From Bacillota bacterium (lineage in GTDB: Bacteria; Bacillota; Clostridia; Lachnospirales; Lachnospiraceae), in assembly GCA_023414875.1 (NCBI GenBank), contig JAEZMV010000009.1, forward strand, positions 62,001-126,000: a stretch of 64,000 nt of DNA, read 5' to 3'. The notes below the pieces were generated by a model. That model was given only the letters and a program-made list of their open reading frames with translations, ran no database searches and was not told the DNA's origin. The position numbers and the translations under genes are program-made. Shown one piece after another: positions 44,311-54,263 of this stretch (position 1 is its first letter; each line of letters begins with the position of its first letter).

Positions 44311-45795
44311 ATGGACAATAGCTTAAAACAACTGGATTACAAAGGGATATTTAAGTACTTTAGTGAAATATCGGAAATTCCGAGGGGCTCCGGAAATGAA
44401 AAGGAAATAAGTGATTACCTGGTTACTTTTGCAAAGGAGCACCAGATTTGGTGTTCGCAGGACGAAGCAAACAATGTGCTTTTAATAAAGGAAGCAACTC
44501 CGGGATATGAAAATGAACCTGCTATCATATTACAGGGACATATGGATATGGTTTGTGAAAAGCGTAAAGAACATACACACGACTTTTTAAAGGATGGAAT
44601 AAAACTGATTGTAGAAGGTGATTATCTTCATGCAGATGGCACCACACTGGGTGCTGACAATGGAATTGCTTTGGCGTACATCATGGCTATTTTCACAGAT
44701 GAATCTCTGAAGCATCCAAGACTGGAAGCCATCATTACAACGGATGAAGAAGTGGGGATGCAGGGAGCAAAGGCTCTGGATCTTTCTCAGTTACAGGGGA
44801 AATATATGATAAATCTTGATTCGGAGGAAGAAGGATATCTTCTGAGCAGCTGTGCAGGCGGTTTGACCGGTACCAGCACTCTTCCGATTAAGAGAATATC
44901 AGAATTCGGAAAGAAGGTTAGAATAAGCTTAGGAGGTCTACTTGGCGGTCATTCCGGAATTGATATCGTAAATAACAGATCCAATGCTACTAAGCTGTTA
45001 GGCCGTTTGTTATTTGACTTAAGAGAAACGGAGTCCTTTGGGTTAATTCATATGCAGGGTGGATTTAAAGATAACGTTATACCCAGAGAGGCAACCGCTG
45101 AAATACTAATTACAGCAGAGGATACCAATGAATTACCGAATATTTATAACAAAATCAAAAAAAGTATTATGGATCTAGCTGCGAAATATCAACAGGAGTT
45201 GTCTGCAAGTGAACCAGAACTGAATATTTCGCTAGAGGATATGGGTGAGGATACGTATGATGCATTGCATCCGGTTTCTTTTGAGAAAATGTTATTTCTG
45301 CTCATTAACATGCCAAACGGAGTTCAAGTCATGAGCTCTGAGATTGAGGGATTGGTAGAAAGCTCATTAAATCTTGGAATATTCCATACCTTGGAGGATA
45401 CAGTAGAATTCTATACTTCCGTGCGTAGCTCCAAGAGCAGCTATAAGTACTTTTTAGGTAATAAGCTAAATTACATGATAAGCTTCCTCGGAGGAGATTA
45501 TGTCATGCGTTGGGAGTATCCTGCTTGGGAATATAAAAAAGATTCACCCTTAAGAGAGCATTTCCAGAAGCTGTACCGCGAGCTTTATGGAAAGGATATG
45601 AAGGTTGAGGCTATTCATGCGGGTCTTGAATGCGGATTAATCTATGAGAAAATGCCAGGTATTGATATAGTGTCCATCGGACCTGATATAACTGCAGTTC
45701 ATACGATAGAGGAGCGGGTAAATATCTCGTCTACGATTCGTGTATATCAGTTTCTGGAAAGAATTATCGAAGAAAAAATAGTTGTATCGGTATAA
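44311..45795 (+). CDS. pepD: Aminoacyl-histidine dipeptidase (M20 family)
   Basis: A 494-aa zinc dipeptidase cleaving Xaa-His and other dipeptides. M20 motifs: LQGHMDMVCEK (metal His and Asp), DGTTLGADNGIALAY (bridging Asp), TTDEEVGMQGA (catalytic Glu), and GLECGLIYEKMPG near the C-terminus. The dimerisation domain spans about 200-395. Length is standard. GTG 44305 is an alternative start two codons upstream. Confidence 0.93.
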   Translation: MDNSLKQLDYKGIFKYFSEISEIPRGSGNEKEISDYLVTFAKEHQIWCSQDEANNVLLIKEATPGYENEPAIILQGHMDMVCEKRKEHTHDFLKDGIKLIVEGDYLHADGTTLGADNGIALAYIMAIFTDESLKHPRLEAIITTDEEVGMQGAKALDLSQLQGKYMINLDSEEEGYLLSSCAGGLTGTSTLPIKRISEFGKKVRISLGGLLGGHSGIDIVNNRSNATKLLGRLLFDLRETESFGLIHMQGGFKDNVIPREATAEILITAEDTNELPNIYNKIKKSIMDLAAKYQQELSASEPELNISLEDMGEDTYDALHPVSFEKMLFLLINMPNGVQVMSSEIEGLVESSLNLGIFHTLEDTVEFYTSVRSSKSSYKYFLGNKLNYMISFLGGDYVMRWEYPAWEYKKDSPLREHFQKLYRELYGKDMKVEAIHAGLECGLIYEKMPGIDIVSIGPDITAVHTIEERVNISSTIRVYQFLERIIEEKIVVSV

Positions 45796-45865
45796 CGCAT
45801 ACGCTATAACATCTAGTAACGGAACGGCTTCATTGTAAGCTTATATATTAGGAGATGATAAGAAG

Positions 45866-47350
45866 ATGGATAAGGATAACATGAATTCAACATTTGATTT
45901 TGGTAATGATCCAGAGTTTAATGAGAATTTTTACAAGAATATTGAGAAAGCCTTAGGAGATTCCGGAGCTTCCGGAGATGAAGCAATACTAAAAAGCGAT
46001 ATAAAGGCCGAAGAACAATCGTTACAGATAAAACCGAGCTATCTTGAAAAACTAGAACCTTCAGGGGAAGAAAATGCGACTGATGAACTGTTAGTAACAA
46101 ATGAAAATGATGATATAGAAATAGACGATAAATTAATGGACATAAACTCCTCCTTAGCTAAGCAGATATGTGCCGAAATGGAGAAGATAGAGACAGCTGA
46201 GAAAGATAAACGTAAGAAGAAAAAAATTCTCTTTCGGGTTCAAAGTGGTTTAATGCTTACTTTACTATGTATTATCGGTTTTGGCTTTTTTCTGGGATTT
46301 ACGAAGCCGGGAAATAACATTTTGATGAGTATGGGAATTAACCTAGGTGGCATGATCTGGGAGAATATGACAAAAGAATTTGATGATGGTACTGATGTAG
46401 TTTCGGATTTAGATTATCTGGACGATGAGGATTTGAGTTCAAATGCTCCTGAGATTGACCCTACAATGATTGTTTGGCAGGATCATCCCGGTAAAGGAAG
46501 ACATGAAGAGGGTGTATATAATGTTCTTTTATTAGGTGAAGAAGCCATCGGATCAGGAGATGCAAGAGGACGTACGGATGTTATCGTTATCGCCACTCTT
46601 AATACGAATAATAAAACCGTAAAGCTTACATCGCTAATGAGAGATACTCTTGTTCAGATACCGGGTTATAAAGATAATAAACTTAACACAGCCTATGAAA
46701 AAGGTGGTCTGGATCTTCTTTACGAGACGATTGCACTCAACTTTAATCTTAAATTGGATGGCTGCGTTATGGTTAATTTTGAGAATTTTGAAAAGATTAT
46801 CGATAAGCTTGGAGGCTTAGAAATTACCCTTACCGCGGGTGAAGCCAGGTATTTAAATTCAACCAACTATATTTCCAATCCGGAGTACAGAAAAGTCAAA
46901 GAGGGTAAGCAGTTGTTAAATGGTAATCAGGTTCTGGGTTATAGCCGTATACGTAAGAGAGCAACCATTACAGGAAACAATAATGATTACGGCCGTACCG
47001 ATAGGCACAGAATTATCTTAAATGCCATTTTCGATAAGTATAAAACTAAAGATAAAGCAGAATTGGCAGCTATGATGTTTGAATTTCTACCTATGATTAC
47101 AACAGATATCGATGATAAAAACTTTGAGGCATTGTTAAATGCATATGTAAAAATGGGTCCAGCCGAAATGTCACAACTTCGTATACCTGCTGATGGTGCA
47201 TTTGAGGATAATGTAAAGGTACGCGGGATGTCTGTATTAATTCCAGATATTCAAGAAAATGTAGAAATTCTACATAGCTTTATATTTGGGGATAAGAAGA
47301 CAGATACTACCGCAAGCACTGAAAATACTGTAGCAAATGCGAACAATTAA
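45866..47350 (+). CDS. LytR-CpsA-Psr (LCP) family protein
   Basis: A 494-aa membrane-anchored protein. An unusually long acidic cytoplasmic N-terminus (about 125 residues) precedes one transmembrane helix at about 127-148. The LCP domain (about 215-420) shows LLLGEEAIGSGDARGRTDVI, TSLMRDTLV, and GYSRIRKRA with the arginines that contact pyrophosphate. LCP enzymes transfer undecaprenyl-linked glycopolymers to peptidoglycan, so this may attach the glycan made at 80-6653. RBS AGGAGATGATAAG. Confidence 0.92.
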   Translation: MDKDNMNSTFDFGNDPEFNENFYKNIEKALGDSGASGDEAILKSDIKAEEQSLQIKPSYLEKLEPSGEENATDELLVTNENDDIEIDDKLMDINSSLAKQICAEMEKIETAEKDKRKKKKILFRVQSGLMLTLLCIIGFGFFLGFTKPGNNILMSMGINLGGMIWENMTKEFDDGTDVVSDLDYLDDEDLSSNAPEIDPTMIVWQDHPGKGRHEEGVYNVLLLGEEAIGSGDARGRTDVIVIATLNTNNKTVKLTSLMRDTLVQIPGYKDNKLNTAYEKGGLDLLYETIALNFNLKLDGCVMVNFENFEKIIDKLGGLEITLTAGEARYLNSTNYISNPEYRKVKEGKQLLNGNQVLGYSRIRKRATITGNNNDYGRTDRHRIILNAIFDKYKTKDKAELAAMMFEFLPMITTDIDDKNFEALLNAYVKMGPAEMSQLRIPADGAFEDNVKVRGMSVLIPDIQENVEILHSFIFGDKKTDTTASTENTVANANN

Positions 47351-47392
47351 GTAGTTAATAGGATCTTAAAATAGTGTTATTTCTAATTACAG

Positions 47393-47431
47393 GTGCATCG
47401 GGTATCTTGGAAATGAGATACTTGAATGCAC
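47393..47431 (+). terminator. Hairpin after LCP gene
   Basis: GTGCAT..GTATCT pairs with AGATAC..ATGCAC. No clear U-run, so termination is uncertain. Confidence 0.5.
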
Positions 47432-47576
47432 TTGTATCATGTATTACTTGTTTTTTGTTATAATTCGAACAAACCTGCCATATAAATTAGGTGTCCCATA
47501 TAACATTCCGGTTTGAAAATGACAAGCTGTCAACTGGATTGAAGGGAAATAATATCGCAATGGTGAGTGGTGTATT

Positions 47577-48476
47577 ATGAGAAGAAACAGGGGCAATCGT
47601 TATGAAATTTTATATCTGATTTCAATGCTGATAATTATAATTTTTGTTACAGGATATGAACTAAAGTACATAAAAACAGGACTTCTGATCAAGGATATGG
47701 TTACGCAGGAGATTGATTATGAAGCGTATCGAAATTTCAGAATTGACGAGAAGCTTCTTCAAAAAACAGAAAACCGGGTGGAGCATCTGATTAGGAAGGA
47801 ACCTGGTCTTCAAAATATTCCCTACATTGATGTAATTGGTTATCTTACCTTTAGCATGATGGCAAACTTCTATGATCTGATAGAGCTTGAATTAGTTGAT
47901 GAGAAAACCTTCATTCGTGGCTTTGGTAAAGTAGCGGGGACGGATCATTTTCTGGAGCTCTATGGATATAATAAGGCTATTCTATCCGATCTAGAGTACT
48001 TCCCGGTACCGGAGCTGACCAACGAAGAAGCTGATATTGAGTACACCGATACCTGGTATAAGCCTCGTACCTATGGTGGTGATCGAAAACATGAGGGTAC
48101 CGATTTGATGGCCTCCAATAATATCAGAGGCTTTTTCCCTGTGATTAGTATAACTGATGGAACCGTAGAAAAAATGGGATGGTTGGAACAGGGAGGATAC
48201 CGCATTGGAATTAGGTCTGTTGCCGGTGGATACTTTTATTATGCGCACCTAGATTCCTATGCACCGGAGCTGAAGCTGGGAGATACGGTGATCGCTGGAC
48301 AGTTACTTGGTTTTATGGGAGATAGCGGTTATGGCAGCGAGGGAACCACAGGTCAGTTTGATGTACATCTACATCTTGGAATCTATGTAAATACCGACAA
48401 GGGTGAAATGAGCATAAATCCCTATTGGTTACTCCGTATTCTGGAAAAGAAAAGGACATATTATCAAAATCAATAA
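47577..48476 (+). CDS. M23-family membrane-anchored peptidase
   Basis: A 299-aa protein with one N-terminal transmembrane helix (about 10-28) and a C-terminal LytM/M23 domain (about 160-285). Zinc ligands appear as HEGTD (HxxxD) and HLHLG (HxH), with GDSGYGSEGTTGQFDVHLHL between. This suggests an active peptidoglycan endopeptidase facing the outside. The middle region (30-150) is unrecognised. Possible roles: wall remodelling or SpoIIQ-like function in sporulation, though SpoIIQ would be expected near spoIID. Confidence 0.88.
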   Translation: MRRNRGNRYEILYLISMLIIIIFVTGYELKYIKTGLLIKDMVTQEIDYEAYRNFRIDEKLLQKTENRVEHLIRKEPGLQNIPYIDVIGYLTFSMMANFYDLIELELVDEKTFIRGFGKVAGTDHFLELYGYNKAILSDLEYFPVPELTNEEADIEYTDTWYKPRTYGGDRKHEGTDLMASNNIRGFFPVISITDGTVEKMGWLEQGGYRIGIRSVAGGYFYYAHLDSYAPELKLGDTVIAGQLLGFMGDSGYGSEGTTGQFDVHLHLGIYVNTDKGEMSINPYWLLRILEKKRTYYQNQ

Positions 48477-48703
48477 AAAGCAAAAAAAGAGAATTCAATT
48501 GCTAATAAATGCAGAAAATAAAGAAAGAATCAAATAAATAATGTTTTCTGCTATGATATATTGGATAAATGAGTTATAATCGTTATTATAACTCACAAGA
48601 ATAAGAATCTTTATAGCTTAAATTCTTGGAGAGAACTCGAAAATGAATTACACAGGAAATTCGTTTTGAACTTCTTCTTACTTTGTTTGAAATGAGGAAA
48701 ACA

Positions 48704-49894
48704 ATGGAAGTATATTTAGATAATTCAGCAACTACAAAGGTGACCGAAGGTGTCAGGGATAAGATGATGAAGGTCCTATATGATGACTTTGGCAATCCCT
48801 CTTCCATGCACCGAATGGGAGTTAAGGCTGAGCAGTATATGAAGGAAGCTGCTGCAATCATCGCCGGCAATTTAAAAGTAGAGCCGAAGGAAATAATATT
48901 TACCTCAGGAGGAACCGAGGCTAATAATTTAGCGTTAATCGGAACGGCATTAGCAAACAAACGCAGAGGTAATCATATCATAACCACCAGAATTGAGCAT
49001 CCCTCGGTTCATCAGCCCTTGGTATTTTTAGAGGAGAACGGTTTTGAAGTAAGCTTTGCCCCGGTAGATACATCTGGAAAAATAATCAAAGAGAAATTAT
49101 TTGAGCTTGTAAAAGAGAATACTTTAATGGTATCTATCATGTATGTAAATAACGAGATCGGTGCAGTACAAGATGTTGTGGAATTAGCAGCAGAGCTTAA
49201 AAATCGTAAAAAAGATCTAATTATTCATGTGGATGCGGTACAGGCTTTTGGTAAGTATCGAATTTATCCTAAACGGGGCGGTATTGATTTGCTTTCCTTC
49301 AGCGGTCATAAAATACATGGACCAAAGGGAATAGGTGCACTATATATCAGCGATAAGATAAAAGTTAATCCGACAGTCTTCGGAGGAGGTCATCAGAGAG
49401 GTATACGTTCCGGAACAGAGAATGTACCGGCGATTGCAGCCTTAGGACAAGCTGTGGCGGAATTGTATTCGAACTTTGATGAGAAGATAGAACGTATGTA
49501 TCTTCTAAAACAAAGGTTTCTTCAAGAAGTCAGTAAGCTGGAGGGTGTACAGGTCAACGGATTACCGATGGAATGTACGGATAGTTTTGAGCTGGAACAT
49601 ATCCGAAAGACAGCACCGCATATCATGAATGCTAGCTTTCAGGGTGTTCGAAGTGAAGTGCTTTTGCATGCCTTAGAAGACAAAGGAGTATATGTATCTG
49701 CCGGTTCAGCCTGCAGCTCACATCATCCTACACCAAGCGTGACCTTAACAGCAATAGGGTTGGCGAAGGACCTGATGGACTCTACGCTTCGTATTTCGAT
49801 GTCAGAGATGACTACCCAGAAGGAGATTGAATATACATTGGAGCAAATCAAAGAATTACTTCCGATGTTACGTAGATATACCAGAAAGAAATAA
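48704..49894 (+). CDS. nifZ: Cysteine desulfurase, NifS/NifZ-like
   Basis: A 396-aa PLP enzyme. N-terminus VYLDNSATTKV, the PLP lysine in SFSGHKIHGPKG near residue 202, and the catalytic-loop cysteine in SAGSACSSHHPTPS. It is followed 64 bp later by thiI; in Bacillus the nifZ-thiI pair delivers sulfur for 4-thiouridine in tRNA. No iscU/sufU neighbour. ATG chosen for its AGG at 6 nt and for the family start. The ~225 bp upstream are AT-rich with no other gene. Confidence 0.93.
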   Translation: MEVYLDNSATTKVTEGVRDKMMKVLYDDFGNPSSMHRMGVKAEQYMKEAAAIIAGNLKVEPKEIIFTSGGTEANNLALIGTALANKRRGNHIITTRIEHPSVHQPLVFLEENGFEVSFAPVDTSGKIIKEKLFELVKENTLMVSIMYVNNEIGAVQDVVELAAELKNRKKDLIIHVDAVQAFGKYRIYPKRGGIDLLSFSGHKIHGPKGIGALYISDKIKVNPTVFGGGHQRGIRSGTENVPAIAALGQAVAELYSNFDEKIERMYLLKQRFLQEVSKLEGVQVNGLPMECTDSFELEHIRKTAPHIMNASFQGVRSEVLLHALEDKGVYVSAGSACSSHHPTPSVTLTAIGLAKDLMDSTLRISMSEMTTQKEIEYTLEQIKELLPMLRRYTRKK

Positions 49895-49958
49895 TAGATA
49901 AATATGGGACTGTGGCTAAACTCTTGTTTTGAAACACGCCCCTTAGATGGAGGATTAA

Positions 49959-51134
49959 ATGTTTAAAGCTTTTCTAATTAAGTACGCAGAGATAGGTCTA
50001 AAGGGTAATAATCGTTATATCTTTGAAAATGCCCTCCGTGACCGAATTAAAGAGGCCCTTGTGCCACTGGGAGAATATGAGGTTACAAAGGAACAGGGTA
50101 GAATATTTGTTGAATGTCCGTCCGGGTATGATTATGAGGAAACAGTAGCTGCCTTATCAAAGGTATTTGGTATATCCTCCTTTTGCCCCGTTGTAATGAT
50201 AGAAAGTTCTGAATGGGAGATGCTTACAAAGGGTGTTGGTGATTATGTAGAAGCCATGTACCCAGATCGTAAGATAACCTTTAAGGTTGAGGCAAAACGT
50301 GCCGATAAGAATTATTCATTAACCTCTCCTGAAATCTGTATTGAGATGGGAGCCTATTTACTTCAAAGATTTCCTGAAATGAAGGTAGATGTACATGAAC
50401 CTCAGGTCAGGGTTACGGTTGAAGTTCGAACAAAATGCTATGTATACTCCGTTATTATACCGGGGCTTGGCGGAATGCCGGTTGGCAGTAACGGTAAAGC
50501 GATGCTTTTATTATCCGGTGGAATTGACAGTCCTGTAGCGGGGTATATGGTCTCAAAGAGGGGTGTTTCCTTAGCTGCCACCTATTTTCATGCACCGCCA
50601 TACACCAGCGAAAGAGCAAAACAAAAAGTGGTGGATTTGGCTGCTAAGATTTCAAAGTATACCGGAAAGCTAAAGCTCTTTGTAGTTAACTTTACAGATA
50701 TTCAATTATACATTTATGATCAATGCCCGCATGAGGAGCTGACGATTATCATGCGAAGATATATGATGAAAATCGCTGAGAAATTGGCAGAACAGGAAGG
50801 CTGTCTTGGCCTAATTACCGGTGAAAGCATCGGACAGGTAGCAAGTCAGACATTATACAGCCTGGCAGCAACGAATGAGGTATGTACAATGCCGGTTTAT
50901 CGACCGTTAATTGCCTTTGATAAAAAAGACATCGTTGAAATTGCAGAAAAAATTGATACCTTTGAGACCTCAATCCAGCCCTTTGAGGATTGCTGCACGA
51001 TATTTGTTGCAAAACATCCGGTAACAAGGCCCAGTGTCAAAGTGATTAATAAATCAGAAAGAAAATTAGAAGAAAAAATAAATGAATTAATGGAAACTGC
51101 TATCAATACGGTAGAAGTGATTGCAGTAGGTTAA
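49959..51134 (+). CDS. thiI: tRNA 4-thiouridine synthase ThiI
   Basis: A 391-aa enzyme: ferredoxin-like and THUMP domains (about 1-165), then a PP-loop ATPase with LLSGGIDSPVAGYM. It adenylates U8 of tRNA, taking sulfur from the upstream desulfurase. The rhodanese domain of the E. coli protein is absent, as in Bacillus. RBS GATGGAGGATTAA. A CGCTCGGAT/ATCCGAGCG hairpin (51154-51174) without a U-run follows. Confidence 0.96.
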   Translation: MFKAFLIKYAEIGLKGNNRYIFENALRDRIKEALVPLGEYEVTKEQGRIFVECPSGYDYEETVAALSKVFGISSFCPVVMIESSEWEMLTKGVGDYVEAMYPDRKITFKVEAKRADKNYSLTSPEICIEMGAYLLQRFPEMKVDVHEPQVRVTVEVRTKCYVYSVIIPGLGGMPVGSNGKAMLLLSGGIDSPVAGYMVSKRGVSLAATYFHAPPYTSERAKQKVVDLAAKISKYTGKLKLFVVNFTDIQLYIYDQCPHEELTIIMRRYMMKIAEKLAEQEGCLGLITGESIGQVASQTLYSLAATNEVCTMPVYRPLIAFDKKDIVEIAEKIDTFETSIQPFEDCCTIFVAKHPVTRPSVKVINKSERKLEEKINELMETAINTVEVIAVG

Positions 51135-51190
51135 AAATTATAGATAAAAATATCGCTCGGATGTGATCCGAGCGGTACAATTGTCTGAAT

Positions 51191-51219
51191 AAAAAAAGGT
51201 TATCACAAAGTGACAACCT
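51191..51219 (-). terminator. Rho-independent terminator of the HPr-like gene
   Basis: On the minus strand AGGTTGTCAC, loop TTT, GTGATAACCT (one G-U pair) and seven Ts. Confidence 0.92.
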
Positions 51220-51233
51220 CTTTAAAACTTTCA

Positions 51234-51467
<234 letters not shown>

Positions 51468-51498
51468 AAATAACTCCTCCTTTATTCAGTATATGTAT

Positions 51499-51527
51499 AT
51501 ACTATAATTTAGCAAAAAAAAAGTCAA
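51499..51527 (-). promoter_or_regulatory. SigA promoter of the HPr-like gene
   Basis: Minus strand TTGACT (51527-51522), 17-nt spacer containing eight Ts, TAGTAT (51504-51499). Confidence 0.78.
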
Positions 51528-51642
51528 TATACAAAGTTCATAAAAAAAAAGGGAAAAGTTGTATAGGTCGGAGAATTAATTACGAAATATAAAGTAATAT
51601 TTTAAGGATAATAAGCACCTTTGGAAAGGATTTTTGAAGTAC

Positions 51643-53022
51643 ATGAAAAGAACAGCGGCATTTTTAAGCCTGGGATGTAAAGTGAATTCTTATGAAACCG
51701 AGGCTATGCGAGGAATGTTTGAAGCAGCAGGCTATGATATTGTGGAATTTAAAGATACTGCCGATGTATATGTTGTGAATACTTGTACGGTGACTAATAT
51801 AGCTGATCGTAAATCACGTCAAATGCTTCATCAGGCAAAAAAACGAAACCCTGAAGCAATCATTGCAGCTGTTGGCTGTTATGTTCAGGCGGCGGAGGAA
51901 ACCTTACTAGCTGACAGCGCAGTCGATCTGGTGGTCGGAAACAATAAAAAATCAGACATCGTTTCTATGGTCGAACGATGTAGAGACAGTAAAAACAAGG
52001 AAGATTTGGTAGTTGATATCAATGAAGAAAAGGATTACGAGGAGCTAAACGTAATCACTACAATGGAAAAGACAAGAGCCTTTATTAAAATTCAAGATGG
52101 TTGTAACCGTTTTTGCTCCTACTGTATTATTCCATATGTCAGAGGTAGGGTAAGAAGCAGAAAAGAGGAAGAAATCCTAATAGAAATAACCGAGTTAGTT
52201 AAGAAAGGCTATAAGGAATTTGTATTAACCGGAATTCATATATCCTCCTATGGAACGGATTTTATTCAAGCGGAGCATGAAAATAGGGAAGGCTATACGA
52301 ATGATTACAACTTTGATTCCAGTGAACATAATAAAATGCCCTTGGCCAAGTTGATTAAAAAGATTGGAAACATAGATGGTGTGGAGCGAATCAGATTGGG
52401 ATCCTTAGAGCCTAGGATTGTAACAGAAGCTTTTCTTAAGGTATTAGCATCAGTTAAGCAATTTTGTCCTCATTTTCATTTGTCACTTCAAAGCGGAAGC
52501 GATACGGTACTCAAGCGCATGAATCGTAAGTATACGGCGGAGGAATACTATAACCGAGTATTATTGATAAAACGATATTTTGAGCTACCATCATTTACAA
52601 CGGATGTTATTGTTGGTTTCCCGGGTGAAACAGCAGTCGAATTTAATGAGACGATAGAATTTGTCACAAAAATTGGGTTTTCTCATATCCATGTATTTAA
52701 ATATTCAAAAAGAGCAGGAACGAAAGCCGCAGATATGCCTGATCAGATCTCGGAGGAAGTAAAGAATTTCAGAAGTAATAAGTTGATTGAACTTGCCTTG
52801 TCAATGTCGAAAGAATATAAATCACTTTTCCTGGGAAAAATAGAGAAAATTCTTTTTGAAGAGGAAATTTTAATTGAGGGTAAAACATATCAGGTTGGGC
52901 ATAATGAGAGATATCTGAAATTAGCGGTATTAAACAGCAGGGATATGACGAATCAGATCATAGAAGCAAAGATTTGTAATAATTTAACAGAAGAAATTCT
53001 TCTTTGCGAAATAACTAATTGA
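51643..53022 (+). CDS. mtaB: tRNA t6A37 methylthiotransferase MtaB
   Basis: A 459-aa radical-SAM enzyme adding a methylthio group to t6A37 of tRNA. The UPF0004 cysteines appear in SLGCKVNSYE, VNTCTVTN and AVGCYVQAAE; the radical-SAM cluster is CNRFCSYCIIPYVRGRVRSR; a TRAM-like domain ends the protein. The YVRGRVRSR and KVNSYET signatures favour MtaB over MiaB or RimO. AAAGGA lies 12 nt before ATG 51643 and 3 nt before TTG 51634; either start is possible. Confidence 0.92.
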   Translation: MKRTAAFLSLGCKVNSYETEAMRGMFEAAGYDIVEFKDTADVYVVNTCTVTNIADRKSRQMLHQAKKRNPEAIIAAVGCYVQAAEETLLADSAVDLVVGNNKKSDIVSMVERCRDSKNKEDLVVDINEEKDYEELNVITTMEKTRAFIKIQDGCNRFCSYCIIPYVRGRVRSRKEEEILIEITELVKKGYKEFVLTGIHISSYGTDFIQAEHENREGYTNDYNFDSSEHNKMPLAKLIKKIGNIDGVERIRLGSLEPRIVTEAFLKVLASVKQFCPHFHLSLQSGSDTVLKRMNRKYTAEEYYNRVLLIKRYFELPSFTTDVIVGFPGETAVEFNETIEFVTKIGFSHIHVFKYSKRAGTKAADMPDQISEEVKNFRSNKLIELALSMSKEYKSLFLGKIEKILFEEEILIEGKTYQVGHNERYLKLAVLNSRDMTNQIIEAKICNNLTEEILLCEITN

Positions 53023-53124
53023 ATTTTTTGGATAAATATATTAATATATAAAGTAATAGTATATATGAAACATTAATGAGCCATGTCCGGGCTATCTCGA
53101 ATTGACAGAAAAGGAAGTGATTCA

Positions 53125-53400
53125 ATGCAAAAATTAAACAATACACAATATTTTAAAGTGCAGAAAGATACTGAAGTGATTGTCAGTGATGTGATTCGAA
53201 CGGTGTTTTCCGCATTAACAGAAAAAGGTTATAACCCTGTTAATCAGATTGTGGGTTACGTTATGTCGGGAGATCCGACCTACATAACGAGCCATAAGGG
53301 TGCTCGAAGCTTGATTATGAAGGTGGAGCGAGATGAAATAGTAGAGGAATTGTTGCGTTTTTACATTGATAAGGATATTAATTTGCAGGGCACCAAATAA
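53125..53400 (+). CDS. IreB family regulatory phosphoprotein (UPF0297)
   Basis: A 91-aa protein with the UPF0297 pattern NNTQYFKVQKD, GYNPVNQIVGYVMSGDPTYI and ITSHKGAR. In Enterococcus IreB is a substrate of the Ser/Thr kinase IreK and influences cephalosporin resistance. ATG 53125 has GGAAGTGA upstream; the 14-residue extension from 53083 is rejected. Next are ruvX and a DUF1292 gene, the yrzL-yrrK-yrzB order of Bacillus; alaS, usually in front, is replaced here by mtaB. Confidence 0.93.
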   Translation: MQKLNNTQYFKVQKDTEVIVSDVIRTVFSALTEKGYNPVNQIVGYVMSGDPTYITSHKGARSLIMKVERDEIVEELLRFYIDKDINLQGTK

Positions 53401-53477
53401 CGAGCAGTATAGTGTGATTGCATAGCGTTATAGCACGCATAAGCTAGCAGTCTTTGATGAAAGGCATGGTTATTTAC

Positions 53478-53924
53478 ATGAATAGAATAATGGGGCTGGA
53501 TTATGGCTCTGTGACAGTTGGAGTAGCAATCAGTGATCCATTACTCATGACGGCACAAGGCGTGGAGGTTATCCGCCGAAAACAAGAAAATAAGCTTAGA
53601 CAGACCTTAGCTAGAATAGAAGAACTGATTAAAGAATATCAGGTTAATCAAATCGTACTAGGGTATCCAAAGCATTTAAATAATACGATTGGAGAACGTG
53701 CGGTTAAGTCGGAGGAATTTGCTGATAGACTCAGACAAAGAACAGGCTTAGAGGTAATACTATGGGATGAGCGACTTACTACGGTGGCTGCACATCAGGT
53801 CCTTTCCCAGACCAAGATGGATTATGAAGAAAAAGCCAAGGTGGTAGATAAATTGGCGGCAGTATTAATATTGCAGGGTTATCTAGATAAGTTGGATTTT
53901 ATGAAAAAAGAAGATATAGAATAG
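53478..53924 (+). CDS. ruvX: Putative Holliday junction resolvase / pre-16S rRNA nuclease (YqgF)
   Basis: A 148-aa RNase H-fold protein. MGLDYGSVTVGVAISD holds the first catalytic Asp, LGYPKHLNNTIGER follows, and LWDERLTTVAAH carries the conserved DER/T motif near residue 98. YqgF matures 16S rRNA 5' ends in bacteria tested. ATG 53478 gives the family start; ATGs at 53454-53466 are alternatives, since the ribosome binding site is weak. Confidence 0.93.
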   Translation: MNRIMGLDYGSVTVGVAISDPLLMTAQGVEVIRRKQENKLRQTLARIEELIKEYQVNQIVLGYPKHLNNTIGERAVKSEEFADRLRQRTGLEVILWDERLTTVAAHQVLSQTKMDYEEKAKVVDKLAAVLILQGYLDKLDFMKKEDIE

Positions 53925-53960
53925 TTATAGGTATGTGAAAGCATGTTATTGGAGGTTGGA

Positions 53961-54227
53961 ATGGACAAGAATGAAATCATGTTTACTACAGAAGATGGAG
54001 AGGAAGTAGTATTTGAAGTCCTAGAGCAAACAAGACTTGGTGGAATTGATTATCTCTTAGTCAGCACAACAGGTGACGAGGAGGAAGATGCAGAAGCGTT
54101 GATTTTAAAGGATATCTCAAAGGATACGGATGAAGAAGCAGTATATGATATAGTAGAAGATGAGCAGGAACTAAAGTTGGTTGCTGACATTTTCAAAGAA
54201 TTATTGGATGATATTGAATTATATTAA
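53961..54227 (+). CDS. DUF1292 protein (YrzB-like)
   Basis: An 88-aa very acidic protein. MFTTEDGEEVVFEVLEQTRLGG and YLLVS followed by an acidic stretch are the DUF1292 pattern. Function unknown, but it follows ruvX in most Firmicutes. RBS TTGGAGG 6 nt before ATG 53961. Confidence 0.9.
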   Translation: MDKNEIMFTTEDGEEVVFEVLEQTRLGGIDYLLVSTTGDEEEDAEALILKDISKDTDEEAVYDIVEDEQELKLVADIFKELLDDIELY

Positions 54228-54263
54228 ATGCATAGATATGATTAGATGAAAATAGGTGATGAT

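Noticed and set aside
51154..51174. Terminator for thiI
   Set aside because: The CGCTCGGAT/ATCCGAGCG stem is perfect but has no U-run; kept only as a note under thiI.
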